The notes under the pieces: model-generated | What the model was told of the DNA's origin: nothing | Seen by the model: only the letters and a program-made list of their open reading frames with translations | The model's database searches: none | Assembly: GCF_001889605.1 (NCBI RefSeq) | Contig: NZ_CP018171.1 | Coordinates: 2,316,501 to 2,380,500, forward strand | DNA length: 64,000 bases | Reading direction: 5' to 3' | Source of the DNA: Aquibium oceanicum | GTDB taxonomy: Bacteria > Pseudomonadota > Alphaproteobacteria > Rhizobiales > Rhizobiaceae | In this document: positions 43,058 to 51,320 of the stretch, one piece after another | Layout: each line of letters starts with the position of its first letter | Numbering within the stretch: position 1 is the stretch's first letter | Translations under genes and position numbers: made by a program

Positions 43058-43660
43058 CTACTGAACGCTGGCGACCGACGTGCTGCGGCCGTCCTGTATG
43101 GAAACCCACTCGCCGGAATTGCGCGAGGACTGACGTTTGAGAAAACTGTAGTTCGTCTCGGACCAGGGCAGGACGAGCGCTTCGAGATTGTCGAGGACGA
43201 AGTCCCCGAGATGCGTCTCGACCGTCAGGACCGCATGGCCGTCGCCGTTCGGCTGGCGCACGACCGTGACCAGCAGATTGGACGCGGGCACGCCTATCGC
43301 CATCAGTCGGCGCCGCTTTTCGAGGACGTAGTCCTCGCAGTCGCCGACGGTATCGGGATAGGACCAGAATTCCTCGCGGCCCCACATCTCGTAGTCCGTC
43401 AGCGGCGCGACCTGGGTGTTGACCGCATGGTTGATCTGGATGATTTCCTTCCAGAGCTTCCGCGACAGTTCCACCGGATGCGGCCGTGCGGTGCGTACCG
43501 TGCATTCGGCCGGCAGCCGGCGGCAGAATTCGTAGTGGCCGACCGGCTGGGTCGTGCGGCCGCCGATGGCCATGAAGGGTTCGCTCGCAACCGCGCCGAA
43601 GCTTCCCGCAATCATCAGCGCTGCCGTCCAGAGCGCCAGCCTTTGTCCCCGCATTCCCAT
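43058..43660 (-). CDS. BTLCP transglutaminase-like cysteine peptidase
   Basis: A 200-residue exported protein. The signal peptide is about residues 1-26 (LALWTAALMIAGSFGAVASE). The catalytic triad of the bacterial transglutaminase-like cysteine proteinase family is Cys108 (GDCEDYVLEKR), His142 (GDGHAVLTV) and Asp157 (DFVLDNLE). The relative LapG is a periplasmic protease controlled by c-di-GMP through LapD; this shorter form has no LapD or adhesin next to it. Its upstream region is AT-rich. Confidence 0.92.
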   Translation of the reverse strand: MGMRGQRLALWTAALMIAGSFGAVASEPFMAIGGRTTQPVGHYEFCRRLPAECTVRTARPHPVELSRKLWKEIIQINHAVNTQVAPLTDYEMWGREEFWSYPDTVGDCEDYVLEKRRRLMAIGVPASNLLVTVVRQPNGDGHAVLTVETHLGDFVLDNLEALVLPWSETNYSFLKRQSSRNSGEWVSIQDGRSTSVASVQ

Positions 43661-43949
43661 TGCGATTTCTCCCCGTTCCGAGAGTAGAATGGCAGAGACC
43701 GATTTATTTCAGGCGAAGTGGAGCGTGCGAATTTAAGTAAAGACCTGTTCTGATCTGATAGAAACAAGAATAAAACTGTAATTCAATTTATCTAAAATTT
43801 GATCGTTTCGCGGGCGAAGCCGGCTGCCGCTACAGGACGCGCTATCCTTATCGCCGGCGACACCCGGGGCGGAGCGCAAGAGGAAGAGCGGGCAAGGGGA
43901 TGCGATCGCGGCTTTCGGCGCGACGCAGGTACAGGAGCAGCCGAGAGGC
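43661..43949. other. AT-rich promoter region between peptidase and PilZ genes
   Basis: No gene is seen. Bases around 43725-43805 are strikingly AT-rich for this genome (for example GAATTTAAGTAAAG and AATTCAATTTATCTAAAATT). On the minus strand TTGAAT is followed 17 bp later by TTCTAT, a possible promoter of the peptidase gene. The rest is ordinary GC-rich sequence. Confidence 0.4.
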
Positions 43950-44570
43950 CTACTGGTGTACGGGAGGGCTGAGATCCGTCTCGATCGTGTCGGGACGCTG
44001 GAGGGAGGCGAACTCCACGGCGACGCCGTCCTCGAAGTGACGGACGACGCGTCCGCGCATCGTGCCCAGGGTGACCGGCGTTCCGAGGGCCGGTTTCACG
44101 TCGATCTCGATGGCGGCGCCGGAAAGCGACAGGTCGACGATGCGGCAAGGGTAGTTGCGCCCATCCGTGAGATGCAGTTCGCTCATAGGATTGCGCGGCA
44201 GGACGCGTTCGTGGCGACGGTCCTCTGGCAGGTCGAGTTCGTGCTTGTTGGCAAGCCACGTCAATTGCGCGGCCAGCTTGTCCTTCTTGCGGTCGGAGGC
44301 GATGATGGTCATGGCGAAGCCGTCGTCGACCTGCCGCGTGACCACCCCTTCGATCCGCCCGATGTGATCGATGTAGGCGATGATCCTTTCGCCGAGGTCA
44401 CCCATGCGGTCCGCACGCAGCAGGGCATTGCCCGGCGACATGTCGATCACCTGACAGGGATGTTCGGTGCGGTCCTCCAGCATGAAGCGCCCGTATACCT
44501 TGACGCGCACACGCTGGAAATAGCGCCTTTCGGCCCTGGACGGCGTGATGTCTGTCGCCGCTAACGTCAT
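43950..44570 (-). CDS. Tandem PilZ domain protein
   Basis: A 206-residue protein with two PilZ-type modules. The first has RRYFQRVRVKVYGRF and CQVIDMSPGNALL, in which the usual second Gly of DxSxxG is replaced by Asn. The second has RRHERVLPRNPMSELHL and CRIVDLSLSGAAIEI, the full RxxxR and DxSxxG pattern. PilZ domains bind cyclic di-GMP; the second looks competent, the first possibly degenerate. It is probably cytoplasmic with no output domain and works by protein contact. Confidence 0.9.
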   Translation of the reverse strand: MTLAATDITPSRAERRYFQRVRVKVYGRFMLEDRTEHPCQVIDMSPGNALLRADRMGDLGERIIAYIDHIGRIEGVVTRQVDDGFAMTIIASDRKKDKLAAQLTWLANKHELDLPEDRRHERVLPRNPMSELHLTDGRNYPCRIVDLSLSGAAIEIDVKPALGTPVTLGTMRGRVVRHFEDGVAVEFASLQRPDTIETDLSPPVHQ

Positions 44571-44703
44571 CTCGATTATCGCTTACCTGTTCCGCTGTGC
44601 CCGGTCGAGAAAGGCTACCTTCACCGTATCGCCGCAGGAGTTAACAGTCGGTAAGCCGGGAAGGGAAAATCTGAACAAACAAACGGAACATTAGCCATCA
44701 AAC

Positions 44704-45336
44704 CTATTCGCCCCGACCCCCGTCGATGACGACGAGATGACGGAACCTTCGGCGCCGCGCGCCCTCCTGCGAGGCGAGGTTTTCGTCGCTCGGAACGAGG
44801 GGAGGGGCGGCCAGCAGCGCTTCTGTCGGGAGGAAGGCGGCCTCCCGCGCGGGATCGATCACCCTGGTGGTGGCGATCGCGCATTCCACGACCGGATCGG
44901 CGCCCAGCCAGAACGGCTTGTCAAACGGACAGATCGAACCGAGCGCGCGCGGGCTCTCGCTGCCGCTGTCCAGCGGCAGGAGCAAGAGTTCGAACTCCAG
45001 GGTGCGTCCCTGCCTGGTCATGCCCTGGACGATGGCGACCGACACGGCCTTCCTGGCGAACCCGCCCCGCGCGAGCTCGGCCGCCATGCCCTGGTCGGCA
45101 TGGCCGAACAGCGATGCGAACGCAAAGCCCTTCAGTTCCCGGCCGAAGGCGGCACACAGCCGCGTCCCGGCCAGACGGAACACCGCGTCCCCACGCAGGT
45201 CCCGTTCAAGGATGAACGTGTCGGCCAGCATCGTCTTGATGTCGGCCGGCTCGATCTCGGTTCTTTTCGGAGCGGTTCGTCCGCTGCGCAACCTGTCCCA
45301 GTACTGGAACAGGGCAACCGTGGATTTCTGTTTCAT
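44704..45336 (-). CDS. PAS-domain protein (PAS_5 type)
   Basis: A 210-residue protein starting MKQKSTVALFQYWDRLRSGR. The body fits the alphaproteobacterial PAS_5 family: TEIEPADIKTMLADTFILER, FRLAGTRLCAAFGRELKGFA and LEFELLLLPLDSG. There is no kinase, GGDEF or HTH domain, so it is a single sensor-like module. The last 40 residues are basic (GARRRRFRHLVVIDG). The ATG at 45336 follows GTGGGGACGT. It is next to the PilZ gene on the same strand. Confidence 0.85.
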   Translation of the reverse strand: MKQKSTVALFQYWDRLRSGRTAPKRTEIEPADIKTMLADTFILERDLRGDAVFRLAGTRLCAAFGRELKGFAFASLFGHADQGMAAELARGGFARKAVSVAIVQGMTRQGRTLEFELLLLPLDSGSESPRALGSICPFDKPFWLGADPVVECAIATTRVIDPAREAAFLPTEALLAAPPLVPSDENLASQEGARRRRFRHLVVIDGGRGE

Positions 45337-45599
45337 ACGTCCCCACTCATGCCTGCATTCGCTTTTTTGTCTCATCTGCGCACAACGGGGCGACCTCCGG
45401 AGTGCTACATGCCGGACGGAGCAGGTTGCATGCCAGCGGCATTAACGATTGTTCACGGATCGGAGCCGTTAAGGTTAACGAAGCGTTTCGATTGATCGCG
45501 GACGCGCATCGTGCCACAAGAGGCGGACTGCAGAAGTCACTGTTTCAAAGCAGAATTTCGGCTTGGGACTATCTCGGGGACTTGGGTAGGGACTCGGCC
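45337..45599 (+). ncRNA. Candidate small RNA region ending at an orphan terminator
   Basis: This interval has no plausible protein gene on either strand, yet it leads into a strong plus-strand terminator at 45600-45634. It contains GGTTAACGAAGCGTTTCGAT and a G-rich part (CTCGGGGACTTGGGTAGGG). I found no convincing -35/-10 pair, so the 5' end is unknown. It may equally be the leader of the rhomboid gene with an attenuator. Confidence 0.35.
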
Positions 45600-45634
45600 G
45601 GCCGTTCAGGGGAAACCCTGGACGGCCCTTTTTT
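45600..45634 (+). terminator. Strong intrinsic terminator with no upstream gene
   Basis: GGCCGTTCAGGG and CCCTGGACGGCC pair over 12 bp (one G-U) around a GAAA tetraloop, followed by CTTTTTTG. This is a textbook plus-strand terminator, but no plus-strand gene ends upstream of it within more than 2 kb. It lies about 80 bp before the rhomboid start. Confidence 0.85.
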
Positions 45635-45715
45635 GTTAACGATCTGCGCGCATGTCCGGCATTGGAGCGGCAGCCTTGCCGACCCTATATGGCGGCCAGA
45701 CGCGGAGCATCGACA

Positions 45716-46456
45716 GTGACAGCCAATCCCCTCGAAGACACGAGCCAAAGGGACGAACCGGGAGGTCCGCCGCCGCCGCGCCCGCGCGAGCCGGCCTTCA
45801 ACATCCCGCGCGTCGTGCTCGCCTTCATCGCCGTGTGCGCCGGGCTCCATCTCCTGCGGCTCTACGTGCTATCGCCGCAGCAGGATCTGGAACTGATCAT
45901 CGCGGGCGCATTCATACCCGTCCGCTACTCGGGCCAGTACCTGTTCGAGATCTGGGCCGTGACGAGCCCGCTGACCTATTCCTTGCTTCACGGCAGCGTG
46001 GCGCATCTCGTCATCAACATGATCTGGCTCGCCGCCTTCGGGTCGCCGCTGGCGACGCGGCTGGGGGCGGGGCGGTTCGTCCTGTTCTGGTGCGCGACGT
46101 CTCTGGCCGCCGTCACGCTGCACTACGTGCTGCACATGGACAGCCAGGCGCCGCTGGTCGGCGCCTCGGGCGCGATCTCCGGCATGATGGGCGCCGCCGC
46201 GCGTTTCGGATTCAGAACCGAGCGAGGGAGAGGAAAGTCGACTTTCTCCGGGCCGCTCCTGTCGATCGGCGAGACCTTCCGCACCCGCGCGGTGGTGACC
46301 TTTCTCGCGGTCTGGATGATCGTGAACCTGGCGACGGGGCTCGCCAGCGGCATTCCGGGCGCCGAGGGCGTGATCGCGTGGGAAGCGCATATCGGCGGCT
46401 TCCTTGCGGGCTTCCTCGGGATCAGGCTTTTCGACCGGCGGGGTGGTTGGGGCTGA
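45716..46456 (+). CDS. Rhomboid family intramembrane serine protease
   Basis: A 246-residue membrane protein from the GTG at 45716. The catalytic Ser151 lies in LVGASGAISGMMG, the HxxxN motif is HLVINMIWL (His97, Asn101), and the partner His is in EAHIGGFLAGFLG near residue 227. Six helices are predicted. Rhomboids cleave membrane proteins within or near the bilayer; the substrate is unknown. An ATG at 45689 is an alternative start but lacks a ribosome-binding site. Confidence 0.9.
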   Translation: MTANPLEDTSQRDEPGGPPPPRPREPAFNIPRVVLAFIAVCAGLHLLRLYVLSPQQDLELIIAGAFIPVRYSGQYLFEIWAVTSPLTYSLLHGSVAHLVINMIWLAAFGSPLATRLGAGRFVLFWCATSLAAVTLHYVLHMDSQAPLVGASGAISGMMGAAARFGFRTERGRGKSTFSGPLLSIGETFRTRAVVTFLAVWMIVNLATGLASGIPGAEGVIAWEAHIGGFLAGFLGIRLFDRRGGWG

Positions 46457-46555
46457 AACGGCCTTGCATTGGCGGAATTACGATAGCACCATCCTTGAAG
46501 CGGCGGACGGTCGAAAGGGGGCGGCCTGCCGATCCGCGATCCAAGGAGGACGCGC

Positions 46556-46987
46556 ATGCTGGTCAAGAACATTCTCGCCGAAAAGGGCAGCGAAGTCGTA
46601 ACGATCGCGCCGGACAGCTCGCTGGCGGAGGCCGTGAGCCTTCTGGCGGACAAGCGCATCGGCGCGGTCGTCGTCACGAAGGGAGAGGGACGCATCGCCG
46701 GTATTCTCTCCGAACGCGACATCGTGCGCATGCTGGGCGCGGAGGGGCCCTCGATGCTCCAGAAGCCTCTTTCTTCCGCGATGACTTCGAAGGTGAAGGT
46801 CTGTCACGAGGACAACACCATCAACCAGGTCATGGAAATCATGACCGCGGGGCGCTTCCGGCATCTCCCGGTGGAACGCGACGGCAAGCTCGTCGGCATC
46901 ATCTCGATCGGCGACGTCGTCAAGAAGCGCATCGAGGAGGTTGAGCACGAGGCGCAGGAAATCCGCAACTACATCGCCACGGCGTAG
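46556..46987 (+). CDS. CBS-domain pair protein
   Basis: A 143-residue protein that is essentially a Bateman module. The first CBS has VVTIAPDSSLAEAVSLLADK and IAGILSERDIVRML; the second has VKVCHEDNTINQVMEIMTAG and KLVGIISIGDVVKKRIE. Such stand-alone pairs bind adenosine nucleotides and regulate partner proteins. The partner is not evident. It follows the rhomboid gene by 99 bp and has the ribosome-binding site AAGGAGGACGCGC. Confidence 0.94.
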   Translation: MLVKNILAEKGSEVVTIAPDSSLAEAVSLLADKRIGAVVVTKGEGRIAGILSERDIVRMLGAEGPSMLQKPLSSAMTSKVKVCHEDNTINQVMEIMTAGRFRHLPVERDGKLVGIISIGDVVKKRIEEVEHEAQEIRNYIATA

Positions 46988-47014
46988 GGCGGAACTTCGA
47001 CTGGTAGCGCGGAT

Positions 47015-47045
47015 CAGGTGGTCGCCCCACGACGGCAACCACCTG
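47015..47045. terminator. Hairpin between convergent CBS and SDR genes
   Basis: CAGGTGGT and ACCACCTG pair over 8 bp around a 15-nt loop. It lies 28 bp past the CBS stop and 24 bp past the SDR stop. No T-run is present on either side, so it is only a weak terminator candidate. Confidence 0.35.
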
Positions 47046-47068
47046 TCCCGGGGCCGCCTCGGCGCCGA

Positions 47069-47815
47069 TTACGCGGCCAGTGCCACGGCGTCGGCTCCGG
47101 CCGGAAGGTGCATGGGGCAGGAGGGGTCGGTCGCGGCGCGCCAGACGGCCTCGGCGACATCGACCGGATGGGTGATTTCCGATGCTCCCTGATCGCGACC
47201 GGCGAACACGGTCCCGACGAAGGATGAGTACGCTTCCGGAAATCCGCCCTCGTCCTGAATGCGCGACCGCGCACTGTCGCCGAAGCTGGTCGCGGGAGAG
47301 CGGCCCGGCAGCACGATCCTCACCCGCACGTTGAACTGTGCCAGTTCCAGCGCGACCGATTCGGAGAACGCATTCACCGCCGCCTTGCTGGCCGTATAGA
47401 CCGACAGCAGCGGCAGCGGCTTCAGCGTCACGCTGGACGACACGTTGACGATGACACCGGACTTACGCTCCCTGAACCGGGGCAGCACCGCCTGCGTCAT
47501 GGCGATCGTGCCGAAGACATTCGTCTCGAACACGTCGCGCGCCACGTCCATGCTCGTCCCTTCGAGCGCGTTCATCCAGCCGATCCCGGCGTTGTTGACG
47601 AGCACGTCGATATCGCCGGCGGTTTCGACCAAGTGTCGGATGCGGTCCGGGTCCCTGACGTCGAGGGCGACGATTTCGAGATTCCGGGAGGCCGGCAGGA
47701 CGTCCGCGCGCGGAGACCGCATCGTTGCGACGACCCTCCAGTCCCGCTCCAGAAAGTGCCTGGCGATCTCCAACCCGAAGCCGGACGAGCATCCGGTAAT
47801 AAGAACTGTCTTCAT
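47069..47815 (-). CDS. Short-chain dehydrogenase/reductase
   Basis: A 248-residue classical SDR. The cofactor motif is TGCSSGFG (residues 8-15), NNAG is at 74-77, the catalytic Ser in VSSS (about 126) and YTASK at 140-144. No basic residue follows the Gly motif closely, so cofactor choice is unclear. It is divergent from an AraC-type regulator whose start is 97 bp away, which suggests that the regulator controls it. Substrate unknown. Confidence 0.93.
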   Translation of the reverse strand: MKTVLITGCSSGFGLEIARHFLERDWRVVATMRSPRADVLPASRNLEIVALDVRDPDRIRHLVETAGDIDVLVNNAGIGWMNALEGTSMDVARDVFETNVFGTIAMTQAVLPRFRERKSGVIVNVSSSVTLKPLPLLSVYTASKAAVNAFSESVALELAQFNVRVRIVLPGRSPATSFGDSARSRIQDEGGFPEAYSSFVGTVFAGRDQGASEITHPVDVAEAVWRAATDPSCPMHLPAGADAVALAA

Positions 47816-47911
47816 GCATCTCTCCTGTCTGTCTGGATGACGAGGAGGCTAGGCTTCGCGGGCCGGACTTGCTATGACGTACCGTCCACATCTCATTATC
47901 GGGAGTATCGA

Positions 47912-48814
47912 ATGGGCGATCCCTTGTCGGACGTCGTCGGCTTGCTCCAGCCCAGCGCCCGTGTCTCGAAGGTGGTCAGCGGCGCTGGCGCCTGGCGGGT
48001 CAGGCGACCTGCGACGGGCCACCCGTTCTATTGCGTCCTGCTCGAGGGGTCGTCTCGCCTCGAGGTCGACGGGAGCGCGCCCATCATCCTCCGCGAGGGG
48101 GATTTCGTGCTCATTCCGGCGGTCCATGGTTTCACCATGTCGAGCCTGAAGGAGGCTGGCGCGGACGATGTGGATCCGTCGACCGTCACCCGGCTTGCCG
48201 ACGAGACGAGACGCGGCAATCCCGACGGGCCGGCCGAATCGAGGCTTCTCGTGAGCCATTTCGTCTTCGGTACGCCGGACGCGGCCTTGCTCGTGTCGCT
48301 CCTGCCGCGACTGGTGCATGTTCGCGACGACCAGCGGCTGTCGGCCATCGTCCAACTCGTGACGGAGGAGGCGGGCTTCCGGCGGCCCGCACGCGAAGCG
48401 GTTCTGTCGCGCTTGCTGGAGGTACTGCTTCTCGAAGCGCTGCGCTCTGCCGGGGGAGGCGCGGTTCCTCACGGGCTCCTGCGCGGGCTCGCGGACGAAC
48501 GCCTGGCGTCCGCGCTTCGCCGCCTGCACGAGGATCCGACGAAGGCCTGGACGGTCGAGCAACTCGCCGGCGAGGCCGCGATGTCCCGTTCCGCGTTCTT
48601 CAACAGGTTCCGCCGTGCCATGGGAGTCGCTCCCATGGAATACCTGCTTTCGTGGCGCATGGCTCTGGCCAAGAACCTCCTGCAGCGCAACGAAATCGGC
48701 ATACAGGAGGTCGCGGAACGCGTGGGATATGGATCGGCAAGCGCCTTCAGCACCGCGTTCACGCGCTTCGTCGGATTGCCGCCATCGAGATATGCTGGAC
48801 AGGATGCGATCTAG
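47912..48814 (+). CDS. AraC-family regulator with cupin_6 N-terminal domain
   Basis: A 300-residue protein starting MGDPLSDVVGLLQPSARVSK. The N-terminal half is the AraC-associated cupin_6 domain (CVLLEGSSRLEVDGSAPIIL, GDFVLIPAVHGF). The C-terminal HTH pair is WTVEQLAGEAAMSRSAFFNRF and IQEVAERVGYGSASAFSTAF. This subfamily often lies next to and regulates an oxidoreductase of the SDR or NAD(P)-binding kind, as here. It may sense a small electrophile or carbonyl compound; that is inference. Confidence 0.92.
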   Translation: MGDPLSDVVGLLQPSARVSKVVSGAGAWRVRRPATGHPFYCVLLEGSSRLEVDGSAPIILREGDFVLIPAVHGFTMSSLKEAGADDVDPSTVTRLADETRRGNPDGPAESRLLVSHFVFGTPDAALLVSLLPRLVHVRDDQRLSAIVQLVTEEAGFRRPAREAVLSRLLEVLLLEALRSAGGGAVPHGLLRGLADERLASALRRLHEDPTKAWTVEQLAGEAAMSRSAFFNRFRRAMGVAPMEYLLSWRMALAKNLLQRNEIGIQEVAERVGYGSASAFSTAFTRFVGLPPSRYAGQDAI

Positions 48815-48916
48815 GCGGTGGCGGTCGGCACCACGGCTTGCGCCGATCGTGGAGGCCCGTCACTGCCACGGTGCAGTGGCAATCAGCTCGAAGTGGAGGA
48901 TCGCCCGAGTTCTGTT

Positions 48917-49174
48917 CTACGCGTCGGCGACGAACTCGAAGAGTTCGCGGTTGCGGCAGTAGCCGGGCGCGTGCGCCGGAGCGGTCGCCGCGTCGAGCCA
49001 TGAGGCGCATTCCTTCGAGTGGCTGCAGGAGACGCAGCGGATGGTGGCGTTGCGCATGACCGACGGCGCGTCCGGCATCTGCGTCACCGCCTCGCGCACC
49101 CCGAGCTTGCGCATCATGCGCTCCATGAGATCGGCCCTGTTCGAAATGCGGTCGAGAAGCTTGAAGTATCCCAT
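48917..49174 (-). CDS. DUF6455 family small cysteine-rich protein
   Basis: An 85-residue protein. MGYFKLLDRISNRADLMERM is followed by a cysteine set, CVSCSHSKEC then YCRNRELFEF, which could bind a metal or an iron-sulfur cluster. The family occurs in alphaproteobacteria without known function. The ATG at 49174 is chosen because it starts the conserved part. It stands between the AraC gene and gatB. Confidence 0.75.
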   Translation of the reverse strand: MGYFKLLDRISNRADLMERMMRKLGVREAVTQMPDAPSVMRNATIRCVSCSHSKECASWLDAATAPAHAPGYCRNRELFEFVADA

Positions 49175-49326
49175 GACGCTGTGCCTCCGCGAGAATCTGG
49201 AATTGATTGTCGGGGCGGGGGCCTTAGGACGCCTTGACATGGATCAAGCGCCGGCAAGCCTTGCCACGATGCGGGGATTGTTCTAGCGAACGGCGAAGTC
49301 CCGACTTTCGAGGTTTTCGAGCCGCA

Positions 49327-50826
49327 ATGAGCATCATCGACACGCGCACGCCCGATCCGAAGCGGCTGATTTCCGGCGCGACGGGGGATTGGGAGATCAT
49401 CGTCGGGCTGGAAGTGCACGCCCAGGTGACCTCGAATTCCAAGCTCTTTTCGGGCGCCTCGACCGGCTTCGGCGGCGCCCCCAACGCCAACGTCAGCCTG
49501 GTCGACGCGGCCATGCCCGGCATGCTGCCGGTGATCAACGAGGAGTGCGTGAAGCAGGCGATCCGTACCGGACTGGGGCTGAAGGCCGAAATCCATCTCC
49601 GGTCCGTGTTCGACCGCAAGAATTACTTCTATCCCGATCTGCCGCAGGGCTACCAGATTTCGCAGTACAAGCAGCCGATCGTCGGCGAGGGCAAGGTGGT
49701 GGTGTCGGTCGGTCCGGACCGGCAGGGCAATTTCGAGGATATCGAGGTCGGGATCGAGCGTCTCCATCTGGAACAGGACGCCGGAAAATCCCTGCACGAC
49801 CAGCATCCGACCATGTCCTATGTCGACCTGAACCGCTCCGGCGTGGCGCTGATGGAGATCGTGTCGAAGCCCGACATCCGTTCCGCCGACGAGGCCAAGG
49901 CCTATGTGACCAAGCTGCGCACCATCATGCGCTATCTCGGCACCTGCGACGGCAACATGGACGAGGGCTCGCTGCGCGCCGACGTCAACGTCTCGGTGCG
50001 CAAGCCTGGCGGCGAGTTCGGCACGCGCTGCGAGATCAAGAACGTCAACTCGATCCGCTTCATCGGCCAGGCGATCGAATCGGAGGCGCGGCGCCAGATC
50101 GCGATCCTGGAGGATGGCGGCAAGATCGACCAGGAGACGCGGCTCTTCGACCCGGTGAAGGGCGAGACGCGCTCGATGCGCTCCAAGGAAGAGGCGCACG
50201 ACTACCGCTATTTCCCCGATCCGGACCTTCTGCCGCTCGAGTTCGACCAGGCCTATGTCGACGCGCTCGCCGAAGGTCTGCCGGAGCTTCCCGACCAGAA
50301 GAAGCAGCGCTTCGTGAAGGAGATGGGGCTGTCGGCCTACGACGCCTCCGTGCTGGTCGCCGAGAAGGCGACGGCCGACTTCTTCGAGAAGGTGGCGGAG
50401 GGACGCGACGGCAAGATGGCCGCGAACTGGGTCATCAACGACCTCCTGGGCGCCTTGAACAAGTCCGGCAAGGACATTGAAGAGACTCCGGTTTCAGCCG
50501 CCCAGCTCGGCGCCATCATCGACCTGATCCGGGAAGGAACGATCTCCGGCAAGATCGCCAAGGACCTGTTCGAACTCGTATGGAACGAGGGCGGCGACCC
50601 GCGCGAACTGGTCGAGAGCCGCGGCATGAAGCAGGTGACCGACACCAGCGCGATCGAAAAGGCGGTGGACGAGGTCATCGCGGCGAACCCCGACAAGGTG
50701 GAGCAGGCGAAGGCGAAGCCGAGCATGGCCGGCTGGTTCGTCGGCCAGGTGATGAAGGCCACCGGCGGCAAGGCCAACCCCCAGGCGGTCAACGCGCTGG
50801 TGAAGGAAAAGCTCGGAGTCGAGTGA
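49327..50826 (+). CDS. gatB: Aspartyl/glutamyl-tRNA amidotransferase subunit B
   Basis: A 499-residue GatB. Landmarks are [68 protein letters not shown] and [15 protein letters not shown], followed by the YqeY-like tail with [11 protein letters not shown]. With GatA and GatC it converts mischarged Glu-tRNAGln or Asp-tRNAAsn to the amide form. gatA and gatC are not in the window. The ATG at 49327 begins [17 protein letters not shown]. Confidence 0.97.
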   Translation: MSIIDTRTPDPKRLISGATGDWEIIVGLEVHAQVTSNSKLFSGASTGFGGAPNANVSLVDAAMPGMLPVINEECVKQAIRTGLGLKAEIHLRSVFDRKNYFYPDLPQGYQISQYKQPIVGEGKVVVSVGPDRQGNFEDIEVGIERLHLEQDAGKSLHDQHPTMSYVDLNRSGVALMEIVSKPDIRSADEAKAYVTKLRTIMRYLGTCDGNMDEGSLRADVNVSVRKPGGEFGTRCEIKNVNSIRFIGQAIESEARRQIAILEDGGKIDQETRLFDPVKGETRSMRSKEEAHDYRYFPDPDLLPLEFDQAYVDALAEGLPELPDQKKQRFVKEMGLSAYDASVLVAEKATADFFEKVAEGRDGKMAANWVINDLLGALNKSGKDIEETPVSAAQLGAIIDLIREGTISGKIAKDLFELVWNEGGDPRELVESRGMKQVTDTSAIEKAVDEVIAANPDKVEQAKAKPSMAGWFVGQVMKATGGKANPQAVNALVKEKLGVE

Positions 50827-50828
50827 GC

Positions 50829-51320
50829 ATGTTCGTCCGCACAGCCGGTGAGCTCGACCTGCCTGCGATCCGCGCCCTGCTGGTGGAAACCTGGCACGCG
50901 ACCTACGATGCGATCTACGGCGCCGAGCGCGTGACCGCGATCAACGACGACTGGCACTCGCTCGCCTCGCTCCACGCACGCCTCGATCGGCTGGACGCGG
51001 AATTCATCGTCGCCGACGACGGCGCCGAGATCGCCGGCATGGCGTTCGCCAGTGCGCCCGAGGACGGCAAGACGGTGATGCTGCACCAGCTCTATGTGCG
51101 CCCGGGCCGGCAAGGCCGCGGCGTCGGCGGGATGCTGCTGGACGAGATCATCGACAGCTTTCCCGATGCCAGGACGGTCCGGCTCGAAGTGGAGGCGGCG
51201 AACGCCAAGGCGATCGGCTTCTACGCGGCTGAAGGCTTCGTCGAGGCGGGCAGCACGCAGAATTGCGGCAAGCAGGATTCGGGCATTCCGGCGCTGATCT
51301 TCGAGCGCAAGCTCGCCTGA
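50829..51320 (+). CDS. GNAT-family N-acetyltransferase
   Basis: A 163-residue acetyltransferase. The acetyl-CoA-binding motif A is LHQLYVRPGRQGRGVGGMLL and motif B is EVEAANAKAIGFYAAEGFVE. It starts at ATG 50829, three bases after the gatB stop and 10 nt after GGAG, so it is probably co-transcribed with gatB; a GTG at 50823 is a weaker alternative. Acceptor substrate unknown. It abuts the convergent DMT transporter gene. Confidence 0.9.
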   Translation: MFVRTAGELDLPAIRALLVETWHATYDAIYGAERVTAINDDWHSLASLHARLDRLDAEFIVADDGAEIAGMAFASAPEDGKTVMLHQLYVRPGRQGRGVGGMLLDEIIDSFPDARTVRLEVEAANAKAIGFYAAEGFVEAGSTQNCGKQDSGIPALIFERKLA

